A stretch of 64,000 nt of DNA from an uncultured beta proteobacterium. Lineage in GTDB: Bacteria; Pseudomonadota; Gammaproteobacteria; Burkholderiales; Burkholderiaceae. Where the stretch lies: positions 41,969-105,968 of the forward strand of contig CAIZRK010000013.1 of the NCBI GenBank assembly GCA_903935355.1, read 5' to 3'. Positions 17,554-27,903 of this stretch are shown here, in pieces. Within the stretch, counting starts at the first letter, position 1. Every line of letters starts with the position of its first letter. Made by a program: the position numbers and the translations under genes. Under the pieces are notes generated by a model. That model made no database searches, had not been told where the DNA came from, and saw only the letters and a list, made by a program, of their open reading frames with translations.

Positions 17554-18570
17554 ATGAAGATTGGCCCCCACCTTCTTGCCAATAAACTATTCGTTGCTCC
17601 GATGGCGGGAGTAACAGATCGCCCTTTTCGACAGCTTTGTAAAAAACTTGGTGCTGGATATGCGGTATCAGAAATGATTGCTTCCAATGCCCTACTTTGG
17701 AAGAGTGAAAAAACTCAACGTCGGGCCAATCATCAGGGTGAATTTAAACCCATCGCAGTCCAAATTGCGGGTGCTGACCCCACTATGATGGCAGCAGCGG
17801 CCAAGCTCAACGTAGCTCATGGCGCTCAAATCATCGATATCAATATGGGATGTCCAGCAAAAAAAGTATGTCATGTTGCTGCCGGGTCTGCGCTGTTACG
17901 TGATGAGCCTCTAGTCCAGAAAATATTAGAAGCTGTGGTGCAAGCCGTAGGCATAGGCTCTGACGCAGTGCCAGTTACGCTAAAGATTCGTACAGGCTGG
18001 GATCGCGAACATAAGAATGCTATGGCTATAGCGCAGTTGGCAGAAAAGATCGGCATCTCCATGCTCACTGTTCATGGTCGTACTAGGGCGGACCTATATC
18101 ACGGTGAAGCGGAGTATGAAACTATTACCGCCGTCAAAAATAGTGTGGGTATTCCGGTGGTGGCTAATGGGGATATCACTACCCCCGAAAAAGCAGCATT
18201 TGTATTACAAGAAACCGGGGCAGATGCCATCATGATTGGCCGTGCGGCTCAAGGTCGACCTTGGATCTTTCGAGAGATGAACCACTACCTCCAAACTGGA
18301 GGTAAGCTTCCCACACCAGAAATCAGTGAGATTCAATCCATTATGAATACCCACCTGCTAGATCACTATGAATTCTATGGTGAATATATTGGCCTGCGGA
18401 CCGCTCGCAAACATATTGGCTGGTACTGTAAGGGTTTGCGAGATTCGCATGCCTTTCGCCAAAGAATGAATACGGCCGATGATTGCAAAACCCAATTGCA
18501 AATGGTCAATGATTTTTTCGATGAAATGAAATCCCATTCTGACCGCCTGCTATTTTTAGAAGCAGCCTAA
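17554..18570 (+). CDS. dusB: tRNA-dihydrouridine synthase B
   Basis: DusB reduces specific uridines of tRNA to dihydrouridine using FMN and NADPH. The N-terminus (MKIGPHLLANKLFVAPMAGV) aligns closely with E. coli DusB, which fixes the start. The catalytic cysteine is Cys100 in NMGCPAKKVC, and the phosphate-binding part of the barrel reads VVANGDITTPEKA and DAIMIGRAAQGRPWIF. Length of 338 aa is normal. It forms the classic dusB-fis operon. A 10-codon reading frame upstream overlaps its start codon (see findings). Confidence 0.95.
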   Translation: MKIGPHLLANKLFVAPMAGVTDRPFRQLCKKLGAGYAVSEMIASNALLWKSEKTQRRANHQGEFKPIAVQIAGADPTMMAAAAKLNVAHGAQIIDINMGCPAKKVCHVAAGSALLRDEPLVQKILEAVVQAVGIGSDAVPVTLKIRTGWDREHKNAMAIAQLAEKIGISMLTVHGRTRADLYHGEAEYETITAVKNSVGIPVVANGDITTPEKAAFVLQETGADAIMIGRAAQGRPWIFREMNHYLQTGGKLPTPEISEIQSIMNTHLLDHYEFYGEYIGLRTARKHIGWYCKGLRDSHAFRQRMNTADDCKTQLQMVNDFFDEMKSHSDRLLFLEAA

Positions 18571-18590
18571 CTTTTATCTTTAATTGATCC

Positions 18591-18830
18591 ATGACAAATA
18601 AACACCCCATTACCGAATGTATTGAGACGCAATTACAGCGCTATCTAGATGATCTCAAAGGTACACCACCCTCCGATCTATACCAAATGGTCTTAGAGGT
18701 TGTTGAAAAACCGATGCTAGAGTTAGTCATGCAACACGCCAAACAAAATCAATCCTTAGCTGCGCAATATCTTGGTATTAATCGCAATACCCTACATAAA
18801 AAATTAGTGGGGCATCAGCTTTTAAAATAA
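18591..18830 (+). CDS. fis: Fis-family DNA-binding protein
   Basis: Fis is a nucleoid-associated DNA-bending protein that activates rRNA and other growth-related promoters. The 79-residue protein is essentially the four-helix core. The C-terminal helix-turn-helix reads GINRNTLHKKL, matching E. coli GINRGTLRKKL. It lacks the ~20-residue N-terminal arm that E. coli Fis uses to stimulate DNA invertases, as is usual in betaproteobacteria. It follows dusB by 20 bp. Confidence 0.92.
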   Translation: MTNKHPITECIETQLQRYLDDLKGTPPSDLYQMVLEVVEKPMLELVMQHAKQNQSLAAQYLGINRNTLHKKLVGHQLLK

Positions 18831-18897
18831 CGCTTCAGATTCACTTAAACCTAAATCTTGACCTCCTTACTATCGCTTTTTTACCTACCAAAACCTT

Positions 18898-20478
18898 ATG
18901 ATCCGTACAGCCCTCCTTTCCGTTTCCGATAAAAATGGCATTGTGCCTTTTGCAAAAGCACTTCATGAACAGGGGATTAAATTACTTTCTACGGGCGGTA
19001 CTGCAAAACTCTTGGCTGAAAATAGCTTACCAGTAGTAGAAGTATCTTCATTAACTAAGTTCCCAGAAATGCTCGATGGTCGCGTAAAAACATTGCATCC
19101 CATGGTGCATGGCGGTTTACTTGCTCGCAGGGATTTTCCAGAACACATGGCGGCATTAAAAGAGCATGGTATAGATACCATCGATATGCTCGTGATTAAC
19201 CTTTATCCTTTTAATGAAACGGTAGCCAAAGAAAATTGTTCGTTTGAGGACGCAGTTGAAAACATTGATATTGGTGGGCCAGCAATGCTTCGCGCTGCTG
19301 CTAAAAACCATCAAGATGTCACCGTACTGATTTCTCCTGAAGACTATGCGCCAGTATTGGCGGAGATGAAAGCTAACAACAACACGGTCTCATATAAAAC
19401 TAATCTAGGTCTAGCTAAAAAAGTATTTGCTCATACTGCTCAGTACGATGGTGCAATTGCAAACTACTTAAGCTCATTGGGCAACGATTTAGATCACCAA
19501 GCGCGCTCACCTTTTCCAGAAACACTACACCTTGCTTTTGAAAAAGTACAAGAGATGCGGTATGGTGAGAACCCACATCAATCAGCTGCTTTCTACAAAG
19601 ATATCTATCCCATTGAGGGTGCGCTTGCTAATTACAAACAGCTGCAAGGTAAAGAGTTGTCCTACAACAATATTGGCGATGCTGATGCCGCATGGGAATG
19701 TGTAAAAAGCTTTAGAGGTAATGCTGGGGGCGTAGCTGCTTGCGTGATCATAAAGCATGCCAATCCCTGCGGCGTAGCCGTTGGTGCCACAGCCCTTGAA
19801 GCCTATCAAAAAGCATTTAAAACGGATCCAAGCTCAGCCTTTGGTGGCATCATCGCACTCAATGTGCCATGTGATGGCGCTGCGGCAGAGGCTATTTCTA
19901 AACAGTTCGTGGAAGTACTGATTGCCCCAAGCTTTAGTGATCAAGCAAAAGCGATCTTTGCTGGCAAGCAAAATGTTCGATTGCTAGAGATTGCGCTAGG
20001 TACCGCTTTTAATAATTTCGATTTTAAACGCGTGGGTGGCGGTTTGTTAGTTCAATCACCAGATGCTAAGAACGTTCTAGAAAATGAAATGCGTGTAGTT
20101 AGCAAACGTCTACCGACTCCAAGCGAAATGCATGACATGATGTTTGCTTGGCGCGTTGCCAAATTCGTGAAATCTAATGCCATCGTGTATTGCGCTAATG
20201 GGATGACACTCGGTATTGGTGCCGGCCAAATGAGCCGCGTAGACTCTGCGCGCATGGCAAGCATTAAGGCCGAGAATGCTGGTTTAAGCCTTAAAGGTTC
20301 TGCGGTAGCGAGTGATGCTTTCTTCCCATTCCGTGATGGTCTAGATGTAGTCGTCAATGGCGGGGCAAGCTGCGCCATTCAACCAGGTGGAAGTATGCGT
20401 GATGATGAAATCATTGCAGCGGCTAATGAGCATCAGATTGCGATGATCTTTACTGGCATCCGTCATTTCCGCCATTAA
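18898..20478 (+). CDS. purH: Bifunctional AICAR formyltransferase / IMP cyclohydrolase
   Basis: PurH performs the last two steps of de novo IMP synthesis. The N-terminal IMP cyclohydrolase (MGS-like) domain covers about residues 1-190, with [11 protein letters not shown] and [13 protein letters not shown]. The C-terminal AICAR transformylase domain follows, with [14 protein letters not shown] and the catalytic Lys-His motif in [14 protein letters not shown]. Length of 526 aa is normal. No strong Shine-Dalgarno precedes the ATG. TTGACC at 18858 could be part of an internal promoter, but no matching -10 is clear. Confidence 0.97.
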   Translation: MIRTALLSVSDKNGIVPFAKALHEQGIKLLSTGGTAKLLAENSLPVVEVSSLTKFPEMLDGRVKTLHPMVHGGLLARRDFPEHMAALKEHGIDTIDMLVINLYPFNETVAKENCSFEDAVENIDIGGPAMLRAAAKNHQDVTVLISPEDYAPVLAEMKANNNTVSYKTNLGLAKKVFAHTAQYDGAIANYLSSLGNDLDHQARSPFPETLHLAFEKVQEMRYGENPHQSAAFYKDIYPIEGALANYKQLQGKELSYNNIGDADAAWECVKSFRGNAGGVAACVIIKHANPCGVAVGATALEAYQKAFKTDPSSAFGGIIALNVPCDGAAAEAISKQFVEVLIAPSFSDQAKAIFAGKQNVRLLEIALGTAFNNFDFKRVGGGLLVQSPDAKNVLENEMRVVSKRLPTPSEMHDMMFAWRVAKFVKSNAIVYCANGMTLGIGAGQMSRVDSARMASIKAENAGLSLKGSAVASDAFFPFRDGLDVVVNGGASCAIQPGGSMRDDEIIAAANEHQIAMIFTGIRHFRH

Positions 20479-20508
20479 TTTACTTACAAAGCAGAAAATA
20501 CCATCCCC

Positions 20509-21036
20509 ATGCGCTGGATAGGAATCGACCCAGGTCTCAGAACAACGGGTTTTGGTGTGATTGATGTTGATGGGCAAAAACTGACTTATGTTGCCTCTGG
20601 GACAATTGAAAGCGGTGATCCGGCTAAGGGCCTGCCAGAACGCTTGGGCACCCTCTACGCTGGTGTAAAAGAAGTCTTAGAGACCTATCTTCCCGAGGCA
20701 GCGGCGATTGAAGAAGTTTTTCTCAATGTCAATCCTCGATCTACCCTAATGCTTGGACAAGCTAGAGGGGCAGTCATTGCAGCGCTAGTTTCTGAAAATC
20801 TTTCGGTTGCCGAGTACAGTGCGCTTCGAGTAAAGCAATCGATTGTGGGGACAGGTCGAGCTACTAAGCCCCAAGTACAAGAAATGGTAAAGCGCTTACT
20901 TCGCTTGAGTCGCGCTCCCGGAACGGATGCGGCAGATGCTTTAGGGGTGGCTATTTGCGCTGCACACCATGCCCAAGTTCCGAAGGTAACGACTACAGTA
21001 CTAGCATCTAAAAAGCGGAGTAGGTCGCTTTCATAA
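20509..21036 (+). CDS. ruvC: Holliday junction resolvase RuvC
   Basis: RuvC cuts four-way junctions symmetrically during recombinational repair, as part of the RuvABC resolvasome. The RNase H-like fold carries acidic catalytic residues: Asp7 in [15 protein letters not shown], glutamates in AAIEEVFLN, and aspartates in [17 protein letters not shown]. Length of 175 aa is normal. It is followed by ruvA and ruvB in the standard ruvCAB order. No LexA-type box was seen upstream. Confidence 0.96.
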   Translation: MRWIGIDPGLRTTGFGVIDVDGQKLTYVASGTIESGDPAKGLPERLGTLYAGVKEVLETYLPEAAAIEEVFLNVNPRSTLMLGQARGAVIAALVSENLSVAEYSALRVKQSIVGTGRATKPQVQEMVKRLLRLSRAPGTDAADALGVAICAAHHAQVPKVTTTVLASKKRSRSLS

Positions 21037-21076
21037 GCAACCCTCAATAACAATACAAACAGGTTAAGATCTTTAT

Positions 21077-21658
21077 ATGATTGGTCGCATTCAAGGAACT
21101 TTAGTTTCCATTCATCCTCCCAGACTATTGGTTGATTGCCAAGGGGTAGGCTATGAGATTGACGTTCCCATGAGCACTCTTTACCAGCTGCCAGAAATAA
21201 ATCACCATATCACTTTGCTTACCCATTTTCAGGTTCGTGAAGATGCTCAGCAACTCTTCGGTTTTGCTACTGAGACTGAACGCGAAGCATTTAGACAGCT
21301 CATCAAGATTAGTGGTGTTGGTTCCCGTACAGCCCTCGCAGTACTCTCAGGCATGAGTGTGCCTGAATTAGCGCAAGCGATAACCATGCAAGAAGCAGGG
21401 CGACTTACCAAAGTTCCCGGTATCGGCAAAAAGACTGCTGAACGACTTTGTCTAGAACTCAAAGGCAAGTTGGCGCCAGACCTAGGGATTATTGCCGGCA
21501 AGACAAATGTCATTGAAGCGACTAGCGAAGTTCTGCAGGCACTTTTAGCTCTTGGCTATTCAGAAAAAGAAGCTCTACTAGCGCTTCAGCAAATCCCCCC
21601 TGACTGCAATGTATCTGATGGTATTCGAAGCGGTTTGAAGTATTTATCTAAGGCTTAA
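21077..21658 (+). CDS. ruvA: Holliday junction branch migration protein RuvA
   Basis: RuvA binds the junction as a tetramer and loads RuvB. The N-terminal OB fold begins [11 protein letters not shown]. Two helix-hairpin-helix motifs are visible as [18 protein letters not shown] and [20 protein letters not shown], followed by the C-terminal RuvB-binding domain ([16 protein letters not shown]). Length of 193 aa is normal. Located 40 bp after ruvC and 21 bp before ruvB. Confidence 0.96.
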   Translation: MIGRIQGTLVSIHPPRLLVDCQGVGYEIDVPMSTLYQLPEINHHITLLTHFQVREDAQQLFGFATETEREAFRQLIKISGVGSRTALAVLSGMSVPELAQAITMQEAGRLTKVPGIGKKTAERLCLELKGKLAPDLGIIAGKTNVIEATSEVLQALLALGYSEKEALLALQQIPPDCNVSDGIRSGLKYLSKA

Positions 21659-21679
21659 GAGAAGCACTACACTTGCAGC

Positions 21680-22753
21680 ATGGCAATACATACTGAAGAT
21701 CTGAGCTCTATACCTGAAGATTTACCGGAGGGTGATTCTGCCCGCATTGTGAGTGGGGCAGCAGGCAATGCTGAGGCTGTTTTTGAAAGGGCTTTGCGCC
21801 CCAAGCAGCTCGATGAGTATGTAGGTCAAACCAAGGCGCGCGCCCAGCTAGAGATTTTCATTAGCGCCACCAGAGCTCGCCAAGAAGCACTCGATCACGT
21901 TCTCTTATTTGGTCCTCCAGGTCTTGGTAAAACCACCCTAGCTCACATTATTGCCAGGGAGCTAGGTGTCAACCTTCGCCAAACGAGCGGCCCCGTATTG
22001 GATAGACCTGGTGATCTTGCCGCTATCCTGACTAACCTAGAAACCAATGACGTTCTGTTTATTGATGAGATCCATCGCTTATCGCCTGTAGTCGAGGAGA
22101 TTTTGTATCCAGCACTAGAAGATTACAGTTTGGATATCATGATTGGCGAGGGCCCAGCCGCCCGCAGCGTCAAGATTGATTTGAAGCCATTTACCTTGAT
22201 TGGCGCCACAACGCGCGCTGGTATGCTTACCAACCCCCTGCGTGATCGCTTTGGTATTGTTGCCAGACTGGAGTTCTACAGCACGCAAGAGCTCACCCAA
22301 ATTATCAATCGATCTGCAAATTTACTCAAAGCAGCCATTGACCCAGAAGGCTCTGTAGAAATCGCCAAACGCGCCCGCGGCACTCCTCGTATCGCCAATC
22401 GCTTGCTTCGTCGTGTACGTGACTATGCAGAAGTAAAGGGCACTGGCACTATCACCAAAGCGATGGCTGATGCCGCATTAAAAATGCTTGATGTTGACCC
22501 TAGCGGTTTTGATGTCATGGATAGAAAACTACTCGAAGCCATCTTGCACAAGTTCGATGGTGGCCCAGTAGGCATTGATAACTTAGCAGCTGCAATTGGT
22601 GAAGAGCGTGACACCATAGAAGATGTTCTTGAGCCCTACCTCATTCAGCAAGGCTATTTACAAAGAACCTCGCGAGGCAGAGTGGCAACAAAACAGGCTT
22701 ATGAGCATTTTGGGCTGATACCACCCAGTGGCTCAGCTAACCGAGAATTGTAA
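21680..22753 (+). CDS. ruvB: Holliday junction branch migration ATPase RuvB
   Basis: RuvB is the hexameric AAA+ motor that drives branch migration with RuvA. Walker A is [13 protein letters not shown], Walker B is [10 protein letters not shown], sensor 1 is [11 protein letters not shown], and the arginine-finger region and winged-helix C-terminus ([14 protein letters not shown]) are present. Length of 357 aa is normal. Last gene of the plus-strand run. It converges on tyrS with only 4 bp between stop codons. Confidence 0.97.
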   Translation: MAIHTEDLSSIPEDLPEGDSARIVSGAAGNAEAVFERALRPKQLDEYVGQTKARAQLEIFISATRARQEALDHVLLFGPPGLGKTTLAHIIARELGVNLRQTSGPVLDRPGDLAAILTNLETNDVLFIDEIHRLSPVVEEILYPALEDYSLDIMIGEGPAARSVKIDLKPFTLIGATTRAGMLTNPLRDRFGIVARLEFYSTQELTQIINRSANLLKAAIDPEGSVEIAKRARGTPRIANRLLRRVRDYAEVKGTGTITKAMADAALKMLDVDPSGFDVMDRKLLEAILHKFDGGPVGIDNLAAAIGEERDTIEDVLEPYLIQQGYLQRTSRGRVATKQAYEHFGLIPPSGSANREL

Positions 22754-22757
22754 GCGC

Positions 22758-23990
22758 CTAGCTTAAGATCACTTTCGCAAACTTACGTTTGCCAACCTGC
22801 ACTACATATAAACCTGCCTCTACTTTTAATTGCTTATTGATAATAGTTGTGCCATCAATCTTCACACCATTTTGCTCAATATTGCGATTGGCTTCTGAAG
22901 TAGTAGGCGCAAGGCCAGCAGCCTTGAGAAGATTGGCTATTCCCATGGGGGCGCCTTCTAGCGTGATTTCTGGAATATCGTCAGGCACGCCGCCTTTAGC
23001 GCGGTGATTAAAGTCTTCAAGCGCTTTTTCTGCAGCAGCTTGTGAATGAAAGCGCGCAACGATTTCTTGACCGAGTAATACTTTGCAATCACGTGGGTTG
23101 CGTCCGCTAGCAACCTCTTGCTTCATTAAATCAATTTCAGACATTGGCCGGAAAGACAACAATGTTAAATAGTCCCACATTAAATCATCAGAGATGCTCA
23201 TGAGTTTGCCAAACATCTCATTAGCGGGTTCACTGATGCCAATGTAATTGCTTTTGGACTTACTCATCTTGTCAACACCATCTAGCCCTACTAATAATGG
23301 CATCGTCAAAATACATTGAGGCTCTTGACCATATTCACGCTGGAGTTCACGTCCAACTAAAAGATTAAATTTTTGATCCGTGCCACCAAGTTCTAAGTCA
23401 CTCTTTAGTACAACCGAGTCATAGCCTTGCATCAGGGGGTACAAAAACTCATGAACTGAGATCGGCACCCCACTACGGTAGCGCTTCGTAAAATCATCAC
23501 GCTCGAGCATCTGCGCAACGGTATATTTGGCGGCCAACTCAATCATGCCTCTTGCACCCAAGGGATCGCACCACTCACTGTTGTAACGTACTTCTGTTTT
23601 AGAGGGGTCAAGCACCATACTCGCTTGGCGATAGTAAGTGTGTGCGTTGACAGCAATTTCTTCTGCGGTTAATGGTGGACGAGTTTGGTTGCGCCCTGAT
23701 GGATCACCAATCATGCTCGTGAAATCACCAATTAAGAAAATGACTGTATGGTCCAAATCTTGTAACTGACGCAGTTTATTTAAAACCACCGTATGGCCCA
23801 AATGAATATCTGGCGCAGTAGGGTCTAAACCCAATTTAATACGCAATGGAACTTTAGTGGCTAGGCTTCTGGCAAGTTTTTGGATCCAATCGGCCTCTAC
23901 CAATAGTTCATCACAGCCCCGCTTGGTGACCTCTAGTGCTGCAAAAACTTCGGGAGTGAGTGGATATTTTTGGTCTGGCTTAGCCGTCAT
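22758..23990 (-). CDS. tyrS: Tyrosine--tRNA ligase
   Basis: TyrS charges tRNA-Tyr and is a class Ic synthetase. The HIGH-like motif is HLGH (residues 63-66) and the KMSKS motif is intact in [16 protein letters not shown]-terminal S4 RNA-binding domain is seen at [15 protein letters not shown]. Length of 410 aa matches the TyrZ-like clade common in betaproteobacteria. It is transcribed divergently from anmK, with about 90 bp between them. Confidence 0.96.
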   Translation of the reverse strand: MTAKPDQKYPLTPEVFAALEVTKRGCDELLVEADWIQKLARSLATKVPLRIKLGLDPTAPDIHLGHTVVLNKLRQLQDLDHTVIFLIGDFTSMIGDPSGRNQTRPPLTAEEIAVNAHTYYRQASMVLDPSKTEVRYNSEWCDPLGARGMIELAAKYTVAQMLERDDFTKRYRSGVPISVHEFLYPLMQGYDSVVLKSDLELGGTDQKFNLLVGRELQREYGQEPQCILTMPLLVGLDGVDKMSKSKSNYIGISEPANEMFGKLMSISDDLMWDYLTLLSFRPMSEIDLMKQEVASGRNPRDCKVLLGQEIVARFHSQAAAEKALEDFNHRAKGGVPDDIPEITLEGAPMGIANLLKAAGLAPTTSEANRNIEQNGVKIDGTTIINKQLKVEAGLYVVQVGKRKFAKVILS

Positions 23991-24079
23991 ACTGTTTGAA
24001 GTTACTTAGTCGGTTAAATTAGTGTTTAGATTGCTAAAGCATAATTGTCGCATTCCTGAGAACAGAACCAAGATACCGT

Positions 24080-25210
24080 ATGAAACAGCCCTATTCTCTT
24101 TATATTGGCTTAATGTCTGGCACCAGCCTAGATGGGATTGATGCCGTCTTAGCAAAGATAGGCCCTAATGGGGAAACAAGCCTTGAGGAGGCAGTCAGCG
24201 CCCCTTTCTCAATCGCGTTGCGTAAATCCCTATTTGAGCTGCAAACCCCTGGTCCTAATGAAATTCATCGAGAAAACCAAGCGGCAAATGCTTTAGCGCT
24301 AGCTTATGCCGAAATCGTCCGGCAATTGCTGGTAAAAGCTGGACTTGTACCCTCAGGCATCACTGCCATTGGAGCTCATGGACAAACTATCCGCCATCAA
24401 GCAAATCTTGCCGATGATCTGGCATATACCCATCAAACGCTTAATGCTGCCCTCTTAGCAGAAAGGACGGGGATTGACGTGATTGCCGACTTTCGAAGTC
24501 GTGATATGGCCGCAGGGGGGCATGGAGCGCCCTTAGTCCCAGTCTTTCATGCGCAGCAATTTTCTTCAGGACAAAATACAGCAGTTCTCAATATTGGCGG
24601 TATTGCCAACCTTACCATTTTGCCCACCAATGGCGCAGTCACTGGCTTTGATTGCGGTCCAGGCAATATGCTGATGGATGCCTGGATTGGAGAGCATCAG
24701 GGGTGTGCATTTGATGAAAATGGCCGCTGGGCATTACAAGGTAAAGTGAACGAGGCACTACTGACAAAAATGTTAGCAGACCCCTACTTTGCAAAAACCC
24801 CACCAAAAAGTACTGGCCGAGATGACTTTCATCTCCATTGGCTGCAAGAAAAAATTGGCAATGAAAATATTCATGCTCAGGATGTGCAAGCCAGCTTGCT
24901 ACATTTAACTGCCCACTGCGCCCTAGAAGCTCTGGTGCGCCACGCCCCGCAAACCCAGAAGCTGATTATCTGTGGCGGTGGTGCGCATAACATTGCTCTG
25001 ATGAATGTATTTAAAACGTATGTCAAGAATTTCTTCAATACTCCTTTTGAAATCGTGACAAGTGATACGCTCAGAATTGACCCACAATTGGTAGAGGGTT
25101 TAGCGTTTGCTTGGCTGGCATGGGCTTACAAAACAAAACGGCCAGCAAATCTGCCGGCCGTTACAGGCGCCAAAGGTCCTAGAATTCTGGGTGCTTGTTA
25201 TCCCGCTTAA
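24080..25210 (+). CDS. anmK: Anhydro-N-acetylmuramic acid kinase
   Basis: AnmK opens and phosphorylates 1,6-anhydro-MurNAc released by lytic transglycosylases, giving MurNAc-6-phosphate. The N-terminal signature is IGLMSGTSLDGIDAVL, with IGAHGQTIRHQ and NIGGIANLTILP of the ASKHA fold, and ICGGGAHNIALMN near the C-terminus. Length of 376 aa is normal. Together with amgK and murU at 13-15 kb it supplies peptidoglycan recycling. The MurNAc-6-phosphate phosphatase (MupP) that would link them is not recognisable in this window. It converges on erpA with adjacent stop codons. Confidence 0.95.
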   Translation: MKQPYSLYIGLMSGTSLDGIDAVLAKIGPNGETSLEEAVSAPFSIALRKSLFELQTPGPNEIHRENQAANALALAYAEIVRQLLVKAGLVPSGITAIGAHGQTIRHQANLADDLAYTHQTLNAALLAERTGIDVIADFRSRDMAAGGHGAPLVPVFHAQQFSSGQNTAVLNIGGIANLTILPTNGAVTGFDCGPGNMLMDAWIGEHQGCAFDENGRWALQGKVNEALLTKMLADPYFAKTPPKSTGRDDFHLHWLQEKIGNENIHAQDVQASLLHLTAHCALEALVRHAPQTQKLIICGGGAHNIALMNVFKTYVKNFFNTPFEIVTSDTLRIDPQLVEGLAFAWLAWAYKTKRPANLPAVTGAKGPRILGACYPA

Positions 25211-25597
25211 TTAGGCAGAGAAGGAAGAGCCGCAGCCGCAAGTAGTTTGGGCATTTGGATTCTTAATCACAAACTGTGAGCCATTGATATCTTCTTTGTA
25301 GTCAATCTCAGCTCCAACTAAATACTGGAAGCTCATTGAGTCCACCAACAAAGTAACACCATTCTTTTCAAAGAGCGTGTCGTCCTCGTTCACAGCGTCA
25401 TCAAAGGTGAAACCATACTGAAAACCTGAACAACCACCACCTTGAACAAATACACGCAGTTTTAACTCTGGATTGCCTTCTTCAGCAATCAAGTCGGCCA
25501 CTTTTGCAGCAGCGCTATCTGTAAACACCAGTGGTGTTGGTGGTTCAGCTAAATCTTGGGGCGCTTGAACTGTTTCTTGCGTAGCTAATTGGGTCAT
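25211..25597 (-). CDS. erpA: Iron-sulfur cluster insertion protein ErpA
   Basis: ErpA is an A-type carrier that delivers Fe-S clusters to target enzymes. The three conserved cysteines are Cys56 in [12 protein letters not shown] and Cys120 and Cys122 in TTCGCGSSF. Length of 128 aa includes a ~20-residue variable N-terminus. The Shine-Dalgarno sequence TAGGAGT is well placed before the ATG. Downstream of argC on the same strand with an 88-bp gap. Confidence 0.94.
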   Translation of the reverse strand: MTQLATQETVQAPQDLAEPPTPLVFTDSAAAKVADLIAEEGNPELKLRVFVQGGGCSGFQYGFTFDDAVNEDDTLFEKNGVTLLVDSMSFQYLVGAEIDYKEDINGSQFVIKNPNAQTTCGCGSSFSA

Positions 25598-25685
25598 GGT
25601 TTACTCCTAAATCAAAAGACGATGATCTATTTTATGCTTTTAATGCTTGGCTTGCACAAGGGTCTTTATTTGCTCTTATCCCTTC

Positions 25686-26744
25686 TTAAGGCGATAACGC
25701 AATCTGCGTAAGCCCCATCGTCTCAGGCAGGCCAAACATCAGGTTTAGACACTGCACGCCCTGCCCTGATGCCCCCTTCACTAGGTTGTCTTCAACCACC
25801 AAAATCACCAAAGTATCCCCATTTCCGGGGCGATGAATAGCTATTCGCAGCTTATTGCTCCCCCTGACAGAGCGGGTTTCTGGATGGCTAGCTGCTGGCA
25901 TCACATCAACAAATGGCTCATCTTTGTAGTAATCCTCATAGAGCTTTTGATAATCAACTCCTTTGCCGGCTTCAGTTAAACGCACATACAAAGTCGAATG
26001 AATACCTCTAACCATAGGCGTTAAATGTGGCACAAAGGTCAAACCAATTTGATCGTGACCTGCAATGGCTTTTAAACCTTGGACGATTTCAGGGAGGTGC
26101 CGATGGCCTTTAACGCCATATGCCTTAAAGTTATCACTCGATTCAGAATGCAAAGTACCGATCTCTGCCTTACGCCCAGCGCCAGATGTTCCCGACTTTG
26201 AATCCGAAATAATATGCGTGCCATCAATCAACTGCTTGCCACCAGTTAATTTTGGTGACAACAAAGGCGCAAGACCTAATTGCACAGAGGTAGGATAACA
26301 ACCTGCCAATCCCACCACGCGTGCTGTTTTAATCGCCTCACGATTAATTTCTGGCAAACCATACACTGCTTGCTCCAAAATTTCTGGGCAGCTATGTTCC
26401 ATGCCATACCACTTGGCAAATTCTTTGACATCTTGCAAACGGAAATCAGCAGCAAGATCTAAAATCTTCACATTATTTGCGAGTAATTCTTTTGCTTGTG
26501 ACATGGCAACACCATGTGGTGTCGCAAAGAACACTGCATCGCATTCATTTAGCTTGGCTTGCTCTGGAGTAGTAAATTTCAGGTCAATGTGGCCACGCAA
26601 AGATGGAAACATCTCAGCTACTGGTATGCCGGCTTCTGTGCGAGAAGTGATTGCTTGGATTTTAACCTCAGGATGCTGCGCCAATATTCGCAACAATTCC
26701 ACCCCGGTATATCCAGTTCCACCAACGATCCCAACCTTAATCAT
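25686..26744 (-). CDS. argC: N-acetyl-gamma-glutamyl-phosphate reductase
   Basis: ArgC makes N-acetylglutamate semialdehyde in arginine synthesis. The NADP-binding motif is [15 protein letters not shown]. The catalytic cysteine is Cys149 in [12 protein letters not shown], and the active-site histidine region [11 protein letters not shown] is present. Length of 352 aa is the long form. Shine-Dalgarno GGGAGA precedes the ATG. A perfect 8-bp dyad overlaps a candidate -10 upstream (see 26774-26802). Confidence 0.96.
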   Translation of the reverse strand: MIKVGIVGGTGYTGVELLRILAQHPEVKIQAITSRTEAGIPVAEMFPSLRGHIDLKFTTPEQAKLNECDAVFFATPHGVAMSQAKELLANNVKILDLAADFRLQDVKEFAKWYGMEHSCPEILEQAVYGLPEINREAIKTARVVGLAGCYPTSVQLGLAPLLSPKLTGGKQLIDGTHIISDSKSGTSGAGRKAEIGTLHSESSDNFKAYGVKGHRHLPEIVQGLKAIAGHDQIGLTFVPHLTPMVRGIHSTLYVRLTEAGKGVDYQKLYEDYYKDEPFVDVMPAASHPETRSVRGSNKLRIAIHRPGNGDTLVILVVEDNLVKGASGQGVQCLNLMFGLPETMGLTQIALSP

Positions 26745-26773
26745 CTGATTCTCCCAATTTCTGAAAATTGCTT

Positions 26774-26802
26774 ATTCTAAGAATCTTAATACTGGATTCT
26801 TA
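26774..26802 (-). promoter_or_regulatory. argC promoter region with inverted repeat
   Basis: On the minus strand TAGAAT (26774-26779) is a likely -10 for argC, about 30 bp before the ATG. It overlaps a perfect inverted repeat TAAGAATC / GATTCTTA (26778-26785 and 26795-26802, 9-bp spacer). The dyad covers the space between -10 and -35, where a repressor would act. It does not match the usual ArgR box well. Confidence 0.4.
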
Positions 26803-26820
26803 CAATTGCATTCATTGTAG

Positions 26821-26850
26821 AAACAAAAAGGGCCGCTTGCGCGACCCTTT
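26821..26850 (-). terminator. Rho-independent terminator of rplM-rpsI
   Basis: A 10-bp stem (26827-26836 with 26841-26850, one G-U pair on the RNA) closed by a GCAA tetraloop is followed on the minus strand by a T-rich run. It lies 28 bp after the rpsI stop codon and separates the ribosomal protein operon from argC. Confidence 0.85.
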
Positions 26851-26877
26851 CGATAAAACTTGAGCGACTGAAAGAAA

Positions 26878-27279
26878 TTAGCGCTTGCTGAACTGCTTAC
26901 GACGACGCGCGCCGTGCAGACCAACCTTCTTACGCTCAACTTCACGTGCATCACGAGTAACCAAGCCTGCTTTAGACAAAGCGGGTTTCAAAGTAATGTC
27001 GTAATCCATTAATGCCCGTGTAACGCCGTGACGAACTGCACCAGCTTGGCCAGTTTCACCGCCACCAGTCACGTTTACTTTGATATCAAAGGTAGTGAGG
27101 TGGGCTGTGAGAGCCAAAGGTTGACGAGCGATCATGCGGGATGTTTCACGAGCAAAGTAGGCATCGATCGGCTTACCATTAACAGTAATTTCGCCTTTGC
27201 CAGATTTAATGAATACACGAGCAATAGAGCTCTTGCGACGACCAGTACCGTAGTTCCAATTTCCGTAATTAATAGCCAT
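26878..27279 (-). CDS. rpsI: 30S ribosomal protein S9
   Basis: S9 contacts the P-site tRNA through its C-terminal tail. The N-terminal region [13 protein letters not shown] and C-terminal [12 protein letters not shown] are diagnostic. Length of 133 aa is normal. Shine-Dalgarno AAGGAAAC precedes the ATG. It is 9 bp downstream of rplM, the universal rplM-rpsI operon. Confidence 0.98.
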   Translation of the reverse strand: MAINYGNWNYGTGRRKSSIARVFIKSGKGEITVNGKPIDAYFARETSRMIARQPLALTAHLTTFDIKVNVTGGGETGQAGAVRHGVTRALMDYDITLKPALSKAGLVTRDAREVERKKVGLHGARRRKQFSKR

Positions 27280-27288
27280 TTGGTTTCC

Positions 27289-27717
27289 TTAAATCTCTAA
27301 CGCTTTTGGCTGTTGAGCCGCATGCGGATGATTGGCGTCGCCGTAAACTTTCAATTTCTTGATCATGGCATAGCCTAGTGGGCCTTTTGGCAACATACCC
27401 TTCACAGCCTTTTCCAAAGCGCGACCTGGGAAACGATCTTGCATCTTGTCAAAATTTGTCGAGCTAATACCGCCTGGGTATCCGCTGTGACGGTAATAAA
27501 TTTTGTTCAAGCCTTTAGTGCCAGTGACACGCAGCTTAGCTGAGTTGATGACAACAATAAAGTCGCCTGTATCAACGTGTGGCGTGAATTCGGGTTTGTG
27601 CTTGCCGCGTAGACGGTGTGCCACTTCACTGGCGACACGACCGAGGACTTTGTCCGTAGCGTCAATCACGAACCATTCATGCACTACCTCATGGGATTTT
27701 GCAGAAAAAGTTTTCAT
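27289..27717 (-). CDS. rplM: 50S ribosomal protein L13
   Basis: L13 is an early-assembly protein of the large subunit. Diagnostic regions are [32 protein letters not shown] and the C-terminal [13 protein letters not shown]. Length of 142 aa is normal. First gene of rplM-rpsI. Its likely promoter (TATAAT at 27865-27870, minus strand) predicts a leader of about 140 nt, long enough for a regulatory structure. Confidence 0.98.
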   Translation of the reverse strand: MKTFSAKSHEVVHEWFVIDATDKVLGRVASEVAHRLRGKHKPEFTPHVDTGDFIVVINSAKLRVTGTKGLNKIYYRHSGYPGGISSTNFDKMQDRFPGRALEKAVKGMLPKGPLGYAMIKKLKVYGDANHPHAAQQPKALEI

Positions 27718-27870
27718 GATTTCTCAAATTGTTATAGTCAAAAAAATACTCCAATCAAACTACGTCCACCTTGGCCCTGCTTATATTTGCAAGCTCGCAG
27801 ATTGTGCAATCGAACTGGTAAAACAATTACTGCTGACTAGTTCAGTAATTCAGTAAAGCCTTGAATTATA
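27718..27870 (-). promoter_or_regulatory. rplM: rplM promoter -10 and long 5' leader
   Basis: A consensus TATAAT (27865-27870, minus strand) follows directly after the T-tract of the upstream terminator. No convincing -35 is visible. The ~140-nt leader contains short inverted segments such as CTGC...GCAG and GCGAGC/GCTTGC, but I cannot assign a known ribosomal leader class. No other gene is visible in this part of the 27718-28123 gap. Confidence 0.45.
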
Positions 27871-27874
27871 TCCT

Positions 27875-27903
27875 AAAAAAAACCCAGGAACGAGTCCTGG
27901 GTT
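27875..27903 (-). terminator. Rho-independent terminator upstream of rplM
   Basis: Perfect 9-bp inverted repeat AACCCAGGA / TCCTGGGTT with a 5-nt loop, followed on the minus strand by eight T residues (including two from the stem). It stops transcription entering from the right, just before the rplM promoter. Confidence 0.85.

Noticed and set aside
18591..18830. Short Fis (79 aa) as a truncated gene
   Set aside because: The core and helix-turn-helix are complete; betaproteobacterial Fis proteins normally lack the E. coli N-terminal arm.
18841..18887. Promoter for purH built on TTGACC at 18858
   Set aside because: The -35 is good but no hexamer resembling TATAAT lies 16-18 bp downstream.
23991..24079. 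Riboswitch or T-box leader upstream of tyrS
   Set aside because: The 90-bp gap shows no T-box core or strong stem structure.
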